A DNA stretch of 64,000 bases from CAVVYV01 sp963818205 (GCA_963818205.1 CAWFRG010000008.1:1-64000), one strand, 5' to 3'; counted from the stretch's first letter, positions 25,733 to 35,406 are shown. Numbers and translations: made by a program. The notes: a model not told the origin generated them from the letters alone.

Positions 25733-26248
25733 ATGAGCGACGAGAAACACGAGCTGATCACCGACCAGGCCGGCCGCGAGGCATCCGGCGCCCACCCCTA
25801 CGGGCGCTACCTGGAGGAGTTCGAGGTCGGCGCCGTCTACAAGCACTGGCCGGCGAAGACGATCACCGAGTCCGAGGATCACCTCTTCTGCCTGCTGACG
25901 ATGAACCACCATCCCCTCCACATCAACGACGTCTACGCCTCCCAGTCCCAGCAGGGCAGGAACGTGGTCGCCGGCCCCTACGTCTACTCGCTCGTCTTCG
26001 GGATGACCGTGGGGGACGTCTCCGGAAAGGCGATCGCCAACCTCGCCACGGACGACCTCAGCCACCCGAATCCGGTCTTCCACGGCGACACCCTGTTCGT
26101 CGAGTCCGAGGTGCTCGAGGTGACACCATCCAAGTCGAAGCCCGACCGGGGCGTGGTCCGGGTTCACACCCGGGCCTACAACCAGGACGGCACCCTGGTC
26201 GCCGAGTTCAAGCGCGCGGTGCTGGTGCCGCGCAGGGAGCCGGGATAG
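25733..26248 (+). CDS. MaoC-like dehydratase, candidate mesaconyl-CoA hydratase
   Basis: 171 residues, intact. Hot-dog hydratase: YGRYLEEFEVGAVYKHWPAKTITESEDHLFCLLTMNHHPLHIND contains the hydratase-2 D/N-x4-H pattern (MNHHPLH). VVAGPYVYSLVFGM and LSHPNPVFHGDTLFVESEVLEV follow. Short MaoC proteins of this size sit next to the lyase and dehydrogenase genes in actinobacterial ethylmalonyl-CoA pathway loci, where they hydrate mesaconyl-CoA to beta-methylmalyl-CoA. Alphaproteobacterial mesaconyl-CoA hydratase is about twice as long. The function is inferred from fold plus context. Confidence 0.83.
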   Translation: MSDEKHELITDQAGREASGAHPYGRYLEEFEVGAVYKHWPAKTITESEDHLFCLLTMNHHPLHINDVYASQSQQGRNVVAGPYVYSLVFGMTVGDVSGKAIANLATDDLSHPNPVFHGDTLFVESEVLEVTPSKSKPDRGVVRVHTRAYNQDGTLVAEFKRAVLVPRREPG

Positions 26249-26256
26249 GAGAAGAG

Positions 26257-26466
26257 ATGGTCAACTTCAAGCGGATAACGGATCAGGCGAAGAAGCTGGT
26301 CGAGAAGCGCGGCGGCACCGACGCCCTGAAGGAGGACGCCGAGGAGCTCAAGGACATCGCCAAGGGCAAGGGCAGCGTCAAGGACAAGGCGAAGGCCGCC
26401 GGCGAGGCGGTCAAGGACCCGGGCGCCCCTGGTCCCGAGAAGGGCGACGAGAAGCAGGCCGGCTAG
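26257..26466 (+). CDS. MT0933/Rv0909-like antitoxin-type small protein, orphan
   Basis: 69 residues, very rich in Lys, Glu, Ala and Asp. ITDQAKKLVEKRGGTDALKEDAEELKDIAKGKGSVKDKAKAAGEAVK resembles the MT0933-like antitoxin family (helical, low complexity). No toxin gene is adjacent, and such proteins are common as orphans. It begins 8 bases after the MaoC gene with GGAGAAGAG before the ATG. Family assignment by composition and pattern only. Confidence 0.45.
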   Translation: MVNFKRITDQAKKLVEKRGGTDALKEDAEELKDIAKGKGSVKDKAKAAGEAVKDPGAPGPEKGDEKQAG

Positions 26467-26511
26467 CCGCTCGAGCTGGTCCGCGCTGGGCAGCGCGCCC
26501 GGCGCACCGCC

Positions 26512-26985
26512 TCAGCAGGGAAGCGTCTGAAGATCCTGGGGGTTCGAGGGACTCCCGGTGTAGATGTACTTCTCGCATCTGAGCTCGGTGATCGCGGCGC
26601 GCAGTTTGCCCTTCTTGGTCCGGGTGACGGTCTCGCTCCAGGTCCAGAAGTACTCCCTCACCGCGGGGTTCGTCTCCCCGGGGAAGGGCGGGTCGCCCTC
26701 GTTGTTGATGTCGTTCATGAAGCCCCCGCCGTAGCGGATTCGCTTCCCCTGCTTCTGGCAGGCATTCTTGATGGTGAAGCCGTCGATGGTGAATCCCATC
26801 GCGTTGTACTGGGCGGTGAGCTGAGCACCCGTCTTCTCGATCTCGGCGTATAGCTGCTCGCAGGTCACCTTGAGCGGCTTGCCTTTCCTCTTGCCGGACG
26901 CGAACCCCAGGGTTCCAACCCCGACGAGGGCGACGAGAGTGGTGGCCAGCACGACCGAGCTGAGACGGACGACTTGATGGCGCAT
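26512..26985 (-). CDS. Secreted protein of unknown function with four cysteines
   Basis: 157 residues from ATG 26985, chosen because AGGAG lies 7 bases before it; ATG 27027 in the same frame lacks this. A signal peptide (VVLATTLVALVGVGTLGFASG) precedes a basic segment. The mature part has four cysteines (VTCEQLY, NACQKQG, LRCEKYI and the C-terminal LPC), likely two disulfides. Between them lie FTIDGFTIKNAC and YFWTWSETVTRTKKGKL. I recognise no family. Confidence 0.7.
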   Translation of the reverse strand: MRHQVVRLSSVVLATTLVALVGVGTLGFASGKRKGKPLKVTCEQLYAEIEKTGAQLTAQYNAMGFTIDGFTIKNACQKQGKRIRYGGGFMNDINNEGDPPFPGETNPAVREYFWTWSETVTRTKKGKLRAAITELRCEKYIYTGSPSNPQDLQTLPC

Positions 26986-27080
26986 CGAGACGCTCCTGAT
27001 CTGGTTGTCCTGGCGATTCAACCGCACGGAGCGGCCCTGATCAACGCGAGTAACCGCCTGCGCTCAGCGGCCGCCGCCGG

Positions 27081-27482
27081 TCAGCCGTCTGGCTCGACCG
27101 GCCAGAAGATCGCGAATGCTCCGTGCTGGCTGCCACCGGCCACGATCGGCATCGCGCTCACCGCGATCTCGTGATCCTCGCTGTTCGCGGCGGTGATCTC
27201 CATCCGAGCATGCCCAGGTCGCCCCCGGCGCAGTGCAACCGTCAGCGGAAGCTCCTCCACCTCGAGCTCGCGCCCGCCAGGCACGCGGGGACGAAACTGG
27301 GTGCCCCACTCGTCGGGTGCCATCGGTCCGGCGTCCTCGAAGCGCATGCCGAGCAGCCCCTCAGCCGCCTCGTTGTAGAAGAGCAACGTTCCCTCCTTGT
27401 CGACCAGGAACGCGGCCGTCGATAGGCGCGCGATCAGGCTTCGGGCCTGAATCATCTCGATCGGCTTCTGCTCGGCGCTCAT
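27081..27482 (-). CDS. Single PAS-domain protein
   Basis: 133 residues, intact. It is almost only a PAS fold: IARLSTAAFLVDKEGTLLFYNEAAEGLLGMRFEDA, then MEITAANSEDHEIAVSAMPIVAGG and FAIFWPVEP. No kinase, cyclase or DNA-binding part is attached. It could sense a small ligand or redox state for a partner protein. The ATG lies 13 bases after the end of the CxxC protein gene, so the two are probably co-transcribed. Confidence 0.8.
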   Translation of the reverse strand: MSAEQKPIEMIQARSLIARLSTAAFLVDKEGTLLFYNEAAEGLLGMRFEDAGPMAPDEWGTQFRPRVPGGRELEVEELPLTVALRRGRPGHARMEITAANSEDHEIAVSAMPIVAGGSQHGAFAIFWPVEPDG

Positions 27483-27495
27483 CGGCCGGCGGCAA

Positions 27496-28083
27496 CTAGT
27501 GCGCCTCGTCCGGCGCGTGCGCCGGCGGCCGTGACTCCTCGGCGAGCGATGTGATCTCGAGGACCCCGCGCGAAGCCTCTTCCAGCACCTCGGTCGCCTC
27601 CTCGGCAGAGCGGGCGTAGAGCTCGACCAGCAGGTGGACGATGATCCGCTCCTCGTCGTGCTTGTGGAAGCGGACGTGGGTGAAGAACTCCCGGGTCCCC
27701 TGCTCGCCGAACGAGCCGTAGGTGAGCGACTCCGCCGCCTCCGGCCCCGAGCAGGTCTCGACCTGGTCCTGGTCGACGGTGACCGTGCATGAGGCGACCC
27801 AGGGGGTGCCGGCGACCATCCGCTCCCAGCGGTCTTCGACCGGGACCACCTTGTCGTCCTGCACCGTCAGGTGAGGCTGATCGTGGAGGCAGCGCAGGCA
27901 CTGGACCACCGCCTCCTGGACCTCGTCCAGGCGGTCCGCCGGCTCCCCCGTCTCGGGGTCGATCCGAAGGATCGCGTCGTAGTGCAGCTGGACCTCGAGG
28001 TCTCGGGCCCAGCAGCGGTAGCAGCGCAGCCAGGCGCTCCGGTCGCCGTTCAGCTCGGGCTCGTTCAGTTCCGGCTCGGCCAT
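27496..28083 (-). CDS. Unknown protein with two CxxC pairs
   Basis: 195 residues, intact. Cys pairs WLRCYRCWARD (near residue 23) and VVQCLRCLHDQ (near 65) could bind zinc or another metal. The rest is acidic, with WVASCTVTVDQDQVETC and FTHVRFHKHDEERIIVHLLVELYARSAEEATEVLEEA. I recognise no family. The ATG follows the mutase stop directly, so the gene is in an operon ecm, CxxC protein, PAS protein. A role tied to the mutase is possible but not supported by anything beyond position. Confidence 0.65.
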   Translation of the reverse strand: MAEPELNEPELNGDRSAWLRCYRCWARDLEVQLHYDAILRIDPETGEPADRLDEVQEAVVQCLRCLHDQPHLTVQDDKVVPVEDRWERMVAGTPWVASCTVTVDQDQVETCSGPEAAESLTYGSFGEQGTREFFTHVRFHKHDEERIIVHLLVELYARSAEEATEVLEEASRGVLEITSLAEESRPPAHAPDEAH

Positions 28084-30090
28084 CTACGCGGAGGCGGGCT
28101 GGGGGGCGCCGACGCCGTTGCGCTCGGCGACGAGGTCGGCGATCTCGCCCATGATCCGGTTGAGCTCGAAGTCCTTGGGGGTGTAGACGCGAGCGACACC
28201 CGCCTCCCTCAATGGCCCGACGTCGGCCTGCGGGATGATCCCGCCGACCACCACCGGGATGTCGGTGCCCTCGGCGCGAAGAAGCTCGACGATCCGCGGA
28301 ACAAGCTCGCGGTGCGAGCCGGAGAGGATCGAGAGGCCGACGAGGTCGACGTCCTCCTCGATCGCGGAGCCGGCGATCTCCTCCGGGGTCAGCCGGATCC
28401 CCTGGTAGACGACCTCCATGCCGACGTCGCGGGCACGCACCGAGATCTGCTCGGCGCCGTTGGAGTGGCCGTCGAGGCCGGGCTTGGCGACCAGGATCCG
28501 GATCGGGTGCCCGAGGCCGTCAGAGATTCCCTTGACGTGGGCGCGCGCGGCCTCCAACAGCTCGCCGTCGGAGCCCTGGGGGGCGCCGGTGACCCCGGTG
28601 GGGCCTCGGTAGGGGCCGAAGGCCTCGCGGAGGGTCTCGGCCCACTCGCCCGTGGTGGCGCCGGCCTTGGCCGACTCGATCGTCGCCGGCATGATGTTGG
28701 CCCCCTCGTCGGCGGCCGCGGTTCGCAGCTGCTCGAGCGCAGCGTCGACGGCGCGCTGATCGCGCTTGGCCTTCCACTCCTCGAGCGCCTCGATCCGCTC
28801 GCGCTCGACCTCGGGATCGGGCGTGAGGATGCCCCCGTCCTCGCCGGTGGTCATCGGCGAGTCCTCTGCCTCCGTGAATCTGTTTTGTCCGACGACGACG
28901 ATTTCGCCGCGCTCGATCTTGGCGAGGCGCTCGCGGTTCGACTCGACCAGCTGCGCCTTCATGTAGGGGACCGCCTCGACGGCGCCGCCGTGCTCGGCGA
29001 CCGTCGCCATCTCGGTGCGGGCGTCCTCCGCTAGCTCGTCGGTGAGTCCCTCCATCACCTTGGAGCCCTCGAAGATGTCGGGGTAGGAGAGCAGATCGGT
29101 CTCATAGGCGAGGATCTGCTGGATCCGCAGGCTCCATTGCTGGTCCCATGGACGCGGCAGGCCGAGGGCCTCATTCCAGGCGGGCAGCTGGATCGCACGC
29201 GCTCGGGCGTCGCGACCCATCGTCACCGCCAGGGCCTCGAGCACGATCCTCGGCACGTTGTTCTCGGGCTGGGACTCGGTCAGGCCCAGCGAGTTGACCT
29301 GGACGCCGTAGCGCATCCGCAGCAGCTTCGGCTCGGTCACCCCGTAGCGATCGCGCCCGATCTCCTCCCAGAGCCGGGTCATCGCCCGCAGCTTCGCGTG
29401 CTCCTCGATGAACCGGACCCCGGCGTTGACGAAGAACGAGATCCGCCCGAACACCTTGGGGAAGTCCTCCTCGGCGACCTGGCCGCGGGCCTTGACCTCG
29501 TCGAGGACCGCGATCGCGGTGGAGAGCGCGTAGGCGGCCTCCTGCACCGGGGTCGCCCCGGCCTCCTGCAGGTGGTAGCCGCAGACATTGATCGGGTTCC
29601 ACTTCGGGATCTCGTTGACCGTGAAGGCGATCGTGTCGGCGATCAGCCGCATCGAAGGCCCGGGGGGGAAGGCGTAGGTACCGCGGGCGAGGAACTCCTT
29701 GATGATGTCGTTCTGGGTCGTCCCGGCCAGCGCCGAGCGCTCGATCCCGTTCTCCTCGGCGACGGTGACGTAGAGGGCGAGCAGCCAGGCGGCGGTCGCG
29801 TTGATCGTCATCGAGGTGTTCATCTCGTCCAGGGGGATCCCGTCGAGCAGGGTGTGCATGTCGCCCTTGTTGACGATCGAGACCCCGACCTTGCCCACCT
29901 CGCCGCGGGCGAGCTCGTGATCCGGGTCGTAGCCCGTCTGGGTGGGCAGGTCGAAGGCGATCGAGAGCCCCGTTTGGCCCTTGGCGAGGTTCTTTCGGTA
30001 GAGCTCGTTCGAGCGGCGCGCGTCGGAGTGGCCCGCGTAGGTGCGCATCACCCAGGGCCGGTCGCGCTCGGGCAGCCGGTGCTCGCTCAT
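28084..30090 (-). CDS. ecm: Ethylmalonyl-CoA mutase (MeaA/Ecm type), B12-dependent
   Basis: 668 residues, intact. Converts ethylmalonyl-CoA to methylsuccinyl-CoA. The N-terminus has PWVMRTYAGHSDARRSNELY and KGQTGLSIAFDLPTQTGYD with LARGEVGKVGVSI, wording typical of MeaA/Ecm rather than the larger methylmalonyl-CoA mutase. NTSMTINATAAWLLALY and WNPINVCGYHLQEAGA follow. The C-terminal cobalamin domain has AKPGLDGHSNGAEQ (DxHxxG base-off motif), LSILSGSH and VVVGGIIPQAD. Start ATG 30090 (MSEHRLPERDRPW). Ccr, its pathway partner, lies 2.5 kb away on the same strand. No B12 riboswitch is visible upstream. Confidence 0.93.
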   Translation of the reverse strand: MSEHRLPERDRPWVMRTYAGHSDARRSNELYRKNLAKGQTGLSIAFDLPTQTGYDPDHELARGEVGKVGVSIVNKGDMHTLLDGIPLDEMNTSMTINATAAWLLALYVTVAEENGIERSALAGTTQNDIIKEFLARGTYAFPPGPSMRLIADTIAFTVNEIPKWNPINVCGYHLQEAGATPVQEAAYALSTAIAVLDEVKARGQVAEEDFPKVFGRISFFVNAGVRFIEEHAKLRAMTRLWEEIGRDRYGVTEPKLLRMRYGVQVNSLGLTESQPENNVPRIVLEALAVTMGRDARARAIQLPAWNEALGLPRPWDQQWSLRIQQILAYETDLLSYPDIFEGSKVMEGLTDELAEDARTEMATVAEHGGAVEAVPYMKAQLVESNRERLAKIERGEIVVVGQNRFTEAEDSPMTTGEDGGILTPDPEVERERIEALEEWKAKRDQRAVDAALEQLRTAAADEGANIMPATIESAKAGATTGEWAETLREAFGPYRGPTGVTGAPQGSDGELLEAARAHVKGISDGLGHPIRILVAKPGLDGHSNGAEQISVRARDVGMEVVYQGIRLTPEEIAGSAIEEDVDLVGLSILSGSHRELVPRIVELLRAEGTDIPVVVGGIIPQADVGPLREAGVARVYTPKDFELNRIMGEIADLVAERNGVGAPQPASA

Positions 30091-30194
30091 CTGCCTAATG
30101 GTAAGTGCCACGAACAAACCCGCCCACCGCTCTGACCCTGCATGAGGCGTGTTCTTGCAATCTCCGGGGTGCCCGCGGGTAGCCTCAGCCACCA

Positions 30195-30899
30195 ATGCGC
30201 ACCAAACTCATAGCCCTGATCGTCGCCTGCGCGGCCCTGGCAGCCGCCGCGATCGCCCAGGCGGCGCCGATTCCGGTGGCGGTCTACGCCTTCGCCACCC
30301 AGGACGACGTCAACGCCTTCCACAAGGTCTCAGGTAGCAAGTGCAGCAAGAAGTGGAGCGGCAACCAGGCGCTCGGGATCCTCGTCGGCGCCGACACTAC
30401 CAACTGCATCCTTCGCAGCTCGGTGGTCGCCGACTCGAGTGACGTAACGCCCGACCAGCAGATCAGCGGATCCGCCAACCTGGCCTCGGGGGGCTCGGCG
30501 AAGCAGCGGCAGAAGGCATTCGTCGGCGTTGGGGTCCGGCAGAGCGAGGCGGCCGGCTATTACCTGAGGGTGCTGCCGTTCGCGCGCAAGTGGCAGGTGC
30601 TCCGCGACCCGAAGGGCGGCGCCGGGGCGACGCCAATGGCCTCGGGAACCGGGAAATTCATCCGGATGGGCAAGAAGCCGAACAACCTTCAGCTCCAGGC
30701 CTTTGATCGCGGCACCCCCACCACGCAGCTGCTCGCGATGGTCAACGGGCGCGCCGTGCTCTCGACCAGTGATGCCGCCGCCGATCAGCCCGACGGGCGC
30801 CGCACCGTGCTCACCGACGGCGTCAAGGCGGGGGTTGGAGCCGGCGTCTCGGGAATCTTCGACGACGTCTCGATTCGGGTTCCAAACCCCTTCGGGTAG
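30195..30899 (+). CDS. Secreted protein of unknown function
   Basis: 234 residues, intact. Signal peptide KLIALIVACAALAAAAIAQA with cleavage near AQAAP. The mature part reads AVYAFATQDDVNAF, GSKCSKKWSGNQALGILVGADTTNC, GYYLRVLPFARKWQVLRD, LQLQAFDRGTPTTQLLAMVNGRAV and GIFDDVSIRVP. The strand-rich layout ending in FDDVSIRVP resembles the last strand of a concanavalin-like (LamG-type) beta sandwich, so a sugar- or surface-binding role is possible. Two cysteines may form a disulfide. Divergent from ecm. Confidence 0.7.
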   Translation: MRTKLIALIVACAALAAAAIAQAAPIPVAVYAFATQDDVNAFHKVSGSKCSKKWSGNQALGILVGADTTNCILRSSVVADSSDVTPDQQISGSANLASGGSAKQRQKAFVGVGVRQSEAAGYYLRVLPFARKWQVLRDPKGGAGATPMASGTGKFIRMGKKPNNLQLQAFDRGTPTTQLLAMVNGRAVLSTSDAAADQPDGRRTVLTDGVKAGVGAGVSGIFDDVSIRVPNPFG

Positions 30900-30905
30900 G
30901 GGCCG

Positions 30906-30923
30906 GCCGCCTATTCGGGCGGC
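30906..30923. terminator. Hairpin after the secreted protein gene
   Basis: GCCGCC and GGCGGC pair around loop TATTCG, directly after the stop at 30899. No clear T-run follows (only TTGATTT further on), so this is a weak terminator candidate between the secreted protein gene and clpS. Confidence 0.4.
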
Positions 30924-30976
30924 ACGGTCTTGATTTCCCGGACAATTGAGCGGGAATCCTCTATCACCAGGAGACC

Positions 30977-31267
30977 ATGTCGACGACGACCGTTGAGCGA
31001 CCGCGTTCGGCGGGCCCGGACGAGGCCCTTGGCGGTAACTGGATCGTGATCGTCCTCAACGACGATCACAACACGTTCGATCACGTCGCCAACACCCTGG
31101 CGCGGGTGGTTCCCGGTATCACCTTGGAGAGCGGCTACGCCTTCGCCGACCGCATCCACAACAGCGGCCGGGCCGCCGTCTGGACCGGCCCCCGGGAGCC
31201 CGCCGAGCTCTACTGGGAGCAGCTCAAGGAGGCCGGCCTGACCATGGCCCCCCTCGAGCAGCACTAA
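30977..31267 (+). CDS. clpS: ClpS adaptor of the Clp protease
   Basis: 96 residues, intact, with AGGAG before the ATG. Delivers N-degron substrates to ClpC/ClpA. The core motif NWIVIVLNDDHNTFDHVANTL carries the substrate-pocket Asp/His residues (NDDHNTFDHV). LESGYAFADRIHNSGRAAVWTG and AELYWEQLKEAGLTM are the remaining family blocks. It has an actinobacterial-style N-terminal extension of about 20 residues. No clp protease gene is adjacent. Confidence 0.95.
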   Translation: MSTTTVERPRSAGPDEALGGNWIVIVLNDDHNTFDHVANTLARVVPGITLESGYAFADRIHNSGRAAVWTGPREPAELYWEQLKEAGLTMAPLEQH

Positions 31268-31321
31268 GGGCGCGCGACGCCGAAACCTCCGTCCGAATCG
31301 AGCCCTGCGGGTAGCGCGCCC
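31268..31321. repeat. Inverted repeat between convergent clpS and RTX genes
   Basis: GGGCGCGC (31268-31275) and GCGCGCCC (31314-31321) are perfect inverted arms around a 38-base interval. It starts right after the clpS stop in a tail-to-tail spacer, so a shared terminator is the simplest view, although the loop is large and no T-run follows. Confidence 0.4.
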
Positions 31322-31338
31322 GTCTGACGGCGAAGCAG

Positions 31339-32092
31339 TTACTTCCGCGGCTTGGGTCTCTTCTCGATCTCGACGTCCTGGCCGGCCCCCCCGCGAAGGC
31401 GGTCCCTGCCGGGGCCGCCGATCAGGCGATCGGGGCCGGGGCCGCCAAGGAGCAGGTCCATCCCGGCGTCGCCGCCGATGATGTCGGCGCCGCCGCTGCC
31501 CGCCAGCCGGTCGTCACCGAGACCGCCGTTGAGCAGATCGGCTCCAGCACCGCCGATGAGGCGATCCCCGCCGGCCCGGCCGAGGAGCGAGTCCCGGTCG
31601 GCGAGGCCGCGGAGGTCATCGTCGCCGGCGCCGCCGTCAAGCTGGTCGCGCAGATTGCCGCCTCTGGCCGTGTCGTTGCCGCTCCCGCCGAGGAAGAGGT
31701 TGAAGGCGGTCGCGCTCCCGATGTAGGTGTCGTCACCCCCGCTGCCCTGCGCCGCGGCGCCGGTGCCCTGGCCGAACCCCGGGAACTCGGCGACGCCGAA
31801 GCGAGCGTCGATCCCGGAGAAGTTCACCCGGTCATTGCCGGCGCCCATCATCGCGTCGACCTCGACGATCTTCGAGCACGGGACCGGGCCGCCCGGTGGC
31901 TGGCGGCGGTTGACCTCGACCGTGCCCGGCGCCGGAGCAGACCACGGTCACCTGGTCGGCTCGCTTGCCGCTGGTCACGGTCAGCACCTGATTGGCGTAC
32001 GTGATGCCGACCCTGGCTTCGGCCATCGCCGGAGCGCCGGCGAGCAGCGCCGCTGCGATCAGGAGCGCAGGTGTAAGGCGGGTGACGGTCAC
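31339..32092 (-). CDS. Secreted RTX-repeat calcium-binding protein (one frameshift)
   Basis: About 250 residues, probably GTG 32092. A signal peptide (TPALLIAAALLAGAPAMAEA) and a short strand-rich segment (VGITYANQVLTVTSGKRADQVTVVCSG) precede about ten RTX nonapeptides of the type GGxGxDxLx, such as LDGGAGDDDLRG, LIGGAGADLLNGG and LIGGPGRDRLRGG. Calcium would fold these into a parallel beta roll outside the cell. The frame changes near 31935, just before VDAMMGAGNDRVN. It has no enzyme domain and no adjacent type I secretion genes. The role is unknown. Confidence 0.8.
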
Positions 32093-32149
32093 GATTCGCC
32101 GGCGATCCTGCCGGCGTGAGTAGAACACGAGCAGTCCGGTGAAGTCGCT

Positions 32150-32461
32150 CTACTCGCCGGCGATCAGCGCGTGCCAGACGGGCAAGACCGGCTTGTCGTA
32201 ATAGCTCAGCGCCTGTTCACGACTCGCGGCGACCTCGTCCGAGTACCAGTAGCGCTCGAAGTCGGAGCGGTCGGCCCAGATCGACGCCTGGCGGAAATGC
32301 AGCGGATCCTCGGTGTCACGGGTGAGCGACCAGGACTTGGCCCCGAAAGCCATCGCCCGGGACGCCGCCGGCTCCCAGATCTCGTACCAGCGCTCGGCCC
32401 GGAACGGGTTCACGTGCCACTCGATGAAGCAGATCTCGAGCGAGCCGTTGCCGTTCGCCAT
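32150..32461 (-). CDS. Small ABM-like (antibiotic biosynthesis monooxygenase-like) protein
   Basis: 103 residues, intact. The pattern EICFIEWHVNPFRAERWYEIWEPAASRAMAFGAKSWSLTRD split around DPLHFRQASIWADRSDFERYWYSDEVAASREQ suggests a dimeric alpha/beta barrel, as in ABM-domain or EthD-like proteins. No catalytic residues can be assigned. It lies between the RTX gene and ccr on the same strand. A GC hairpin (CGCCGGC/GCCGGCG at 32097-32116) separates it from the RTX gene. Confidence 0.6.
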   Translation of the reverse strand: MANGNGSLEICFIEWHVNPFRAERWYEIWEPAASRAMAFGAKSWSLTRDTEDPLHFRQASIWADRSDFERYWYSDEVAASREQALSYYDKPVLPVWHALIAGE

Positions 32462-32533
32462 TTAGGCGCCCCCACAAACGGCCAGCATCCTGTCGGCCGC
32501 CACAAACACCGCGGCCGGGTAGACCGCCGCCGA

Positions 32534-32582
32534 ATCTACGAGGTGGGCGCTCACGCGCCCACCACCCATCTACGGTGGGCGC

Positions 32583-32595
<13 letters not shown>
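32534..32595. repeat. Tandem identical hairpins at the 3' end of ccr
   Basis: ATCTACG plus a 22-base perfect hairpin (arms GGTGGGCGC and GCGCCCACC around TCAC) occurs twice: hairpins at 32542-32563 and 32574-32595. The second copy contains the ccr stop codon. The first is a duplicate just downstream of it. It is probably a double terminator made by a local tandem duplication. Confidence 0.6.
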
Positions 32596-33839
<1,244 letters not shown>

Positions 33840-33925
33840 ATCGACTCCCGCGTTCGTGGTCTGGACCGCTGGATCGTATTCAAGCTGGCCCGTCAGATCG
33901 CGTCCGGGTGCGCGACTACCTTGGC

Positions 33926-33970
33926 AGATGCGAGGGTGCTCCGCAGGCGGAGCCGAGGAGCAACCCGTTT
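33926..33970 (+). repeat. Dispersed palindromic repeat, copy 2
   Basis: Left arm GCGAGGGTGCTCCG, small inner hairpin GGC-GGA-GCC, right arm GGAGCAACCCGTTT. The flanks GGCA and TGCC also pair. It lies in the divergent spacer between ccr and the nuclease-like gene, ending 4 bases before that gene's ATG. Same family as 4492, 42913 and 55778. Confidence 0.75.
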
Positions 33971-33974
33971 TGCC

Positions 33975-35324
33975 ATGAGAGCGTCCGAGAGCCAACTTCC
34001 GATCGAGCCGCCGGACCGGGGCGGCACCGTTCGCCTTGTCGACGACCGCGTCGTGATCGAGGGCCTGACCGTCGCCGACGAGCAGACCGCGCGGGTGATC
34101 CGGGAACGCGCCGGCGCCGGCGAGGAGCCGGCGAAGGTGGTTCGCCGGACGATCGAGATCGGCGCCCGGGTGCTCGATCGGGAGGAGACCGCAGTCGAGG
34201 TCGACTACGTCCGCCGTGAGTTCGAGCACCTCACCCACGCCCACCGGGAGACCGTTGAGGAGCAGTACCGCGAGGCGGTCGAGCGGATCGAGGAGGGTCT
34301 GACGCGAGCCCTCGGCGACGACGAGGCGCCCGGCGCCCTCAGTGCCGCGCTCGAGTCGCACAGCGACCAGCTCGCCGAGATGATCGCCGACACCTTCGGT
34401 GAGGACCGCGAGGGCGCGGTCCAGGCGCAGATCAGGCGGATTCTCGACGAGCGCGACGAGGAGTTCGTCCGGCGACTTGCTGCCGACGACGAACACAACC
34501 CGCTCAATCCCTTGCTTGCCGGACTGCGGACGTGGACCAAGGAGCGCAAGGAGGACCAGGACACGCGCGACGAGAAGCTCGAGCAGAAGCTCGACGAGCT
34601 CCTCTCCAAGGCCGCGGAGCTCGCCGGTCTCGACCAGGGCCGCGAAGCACTCGATGAGGCCGAGGAAGCGGGAACCCGCAAGGGCCGGAGCTTCGAGCAG
34701 CATGTCGACGCCGCCCTCGAACGGATCGCGGCGACGCGAGGTGACGCCTCATCGCACACTGGCGGGGAGGGCGCCGAGGGCGGGGGCAAGAAGGGGGACA
34801 CCCTCGTAGAGCTGGGCGCCGCCGACGGACCCGCCGCCGGCCGCATCGTCTTCGAGGCCAAGGACAAGAAGCTCTCCAAGAACGACGCATGGCGGGAGTT
34901 GAACGAGGCGATGGCCGCCCGCGCGGCCTCCTTCGCGGTCCTCGTCATCGCCGGTGAGGAGCGCGTCCCCTCGGGCCGGGAGACGCTTACCGAGTACGAG
35001 GGCAACAAGCTGATCGTCGCCGTCGATCGCGAGGAGCCGGACGGCCTTGCGCTCGAGGTCGCCTACCGGCTGGCCGCCGCCCGGGTGGCGATGGCCCGCG
35101 ACGGTGACCTGACCGTCGACGCCCCCGCGGTCCGCGACGCCGCCGAGGAGGCGGTCACCTGCCTGAAGCAGGCACAGGCCGTGCGCGCGGCGCTGACCGG
35201 GATCAAGACCAGCTCGGACAAGGCCCGCGCCAATCTCGACGAGATGGTCGAGGCGGTCCGGGCGCGGCTGGAGCGGGTCGAATCGCTGGTCGAATCGGTT
35301 GAGGAGCCCGAGAAATCCGCGTAG
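33975..35324 (+). CDS. Coiled-coil protein with a PD-(D/E)XK nuclease-like core
   Basis: 449 residues from ATG 33975, intact. Residues 75-235 are almost wholly charged helix (for example EEQYREAVERIEEGL, DEKLEQKLDELLSKAAEL). The core at about 238-352 has helix RSFEQHVDAALERIA (E241), GKKGDTLVEL (D275), strand RIVFEAKDKK (E294-x-K296), helix AWRELNEAMAARAA and strand KLIVAVD. This order, with GD then ExK, is that of PD-(D/E)XK nucleases. A third helical part (380-449) ends the protein. I know no named family with certainty; DUF2130-like proteins show a related plan. The ATG directly follows repeat copy 2. A DNA-processing role is inference. Confidence 0.65.
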   Translation: MRASESQLPIEPPDRGGTVRLVDDRVVIEGLTVADEQTARVIRERAGAGEEPAKVVRRTIEIGARVLDREETAVEVDYVRREFEHLTHAHRETVEEQYREAVERIEEGLTRALGDDEAPGALSAALESHSDQLAEMIADTFGEDREGAVQAQIRRILDERDEEFVRRLAADDEHNPLNPLLAGLRTWTKERKEDQDTRDEKLEQKLDELLSKAAELAGLDQGREALDEAEEAGTRKGRSFEQHVDAALERIAATRGDASSHTGGEGAEGGGKKGDTLVELGAADGPAAGRIVFEAKDKKLSKNDAWRELNEAMAARAASFAVLVIAGEERVPSGRETLTEYEGNKLIVAVDREEPDGLALEVAYRLAAARVAMARDGDLTVDAPAVRDAAEEAVTCLKQAQAVRAALTGIKTSSDKARANLDEMVEAVRARLERVESLVESVEEPEKSA

Positions 35325-35406
35325 GCGCTCGGGATTCCGTCTAGAACCATCGGTCACCGGTCGGCTTTCCCCTCCAGAGCGCGACTGGATTCGGGAGACG
35401 AATGGA

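Noticed and set aside
26257..26466. A toxin-antitoxin pair
   Set aside because: Only the antitoxin-like protein is visible. The neighbours are a MaoC hydratase and a secreted protein, neither a known toxin.
27028..27080. Possible gene or RNA between the secreted protein and PAS genes
   Set aside because: The stretch is short, has no conserved motif or hairpin I can support, and is probably just leader sequence.
30091..30194. B12 riboswitch upstream of the cobalamin-dependent mutase
   Set aside because: The spacer is only about 100 bases and lacks a B12-box-like block or the needed length.
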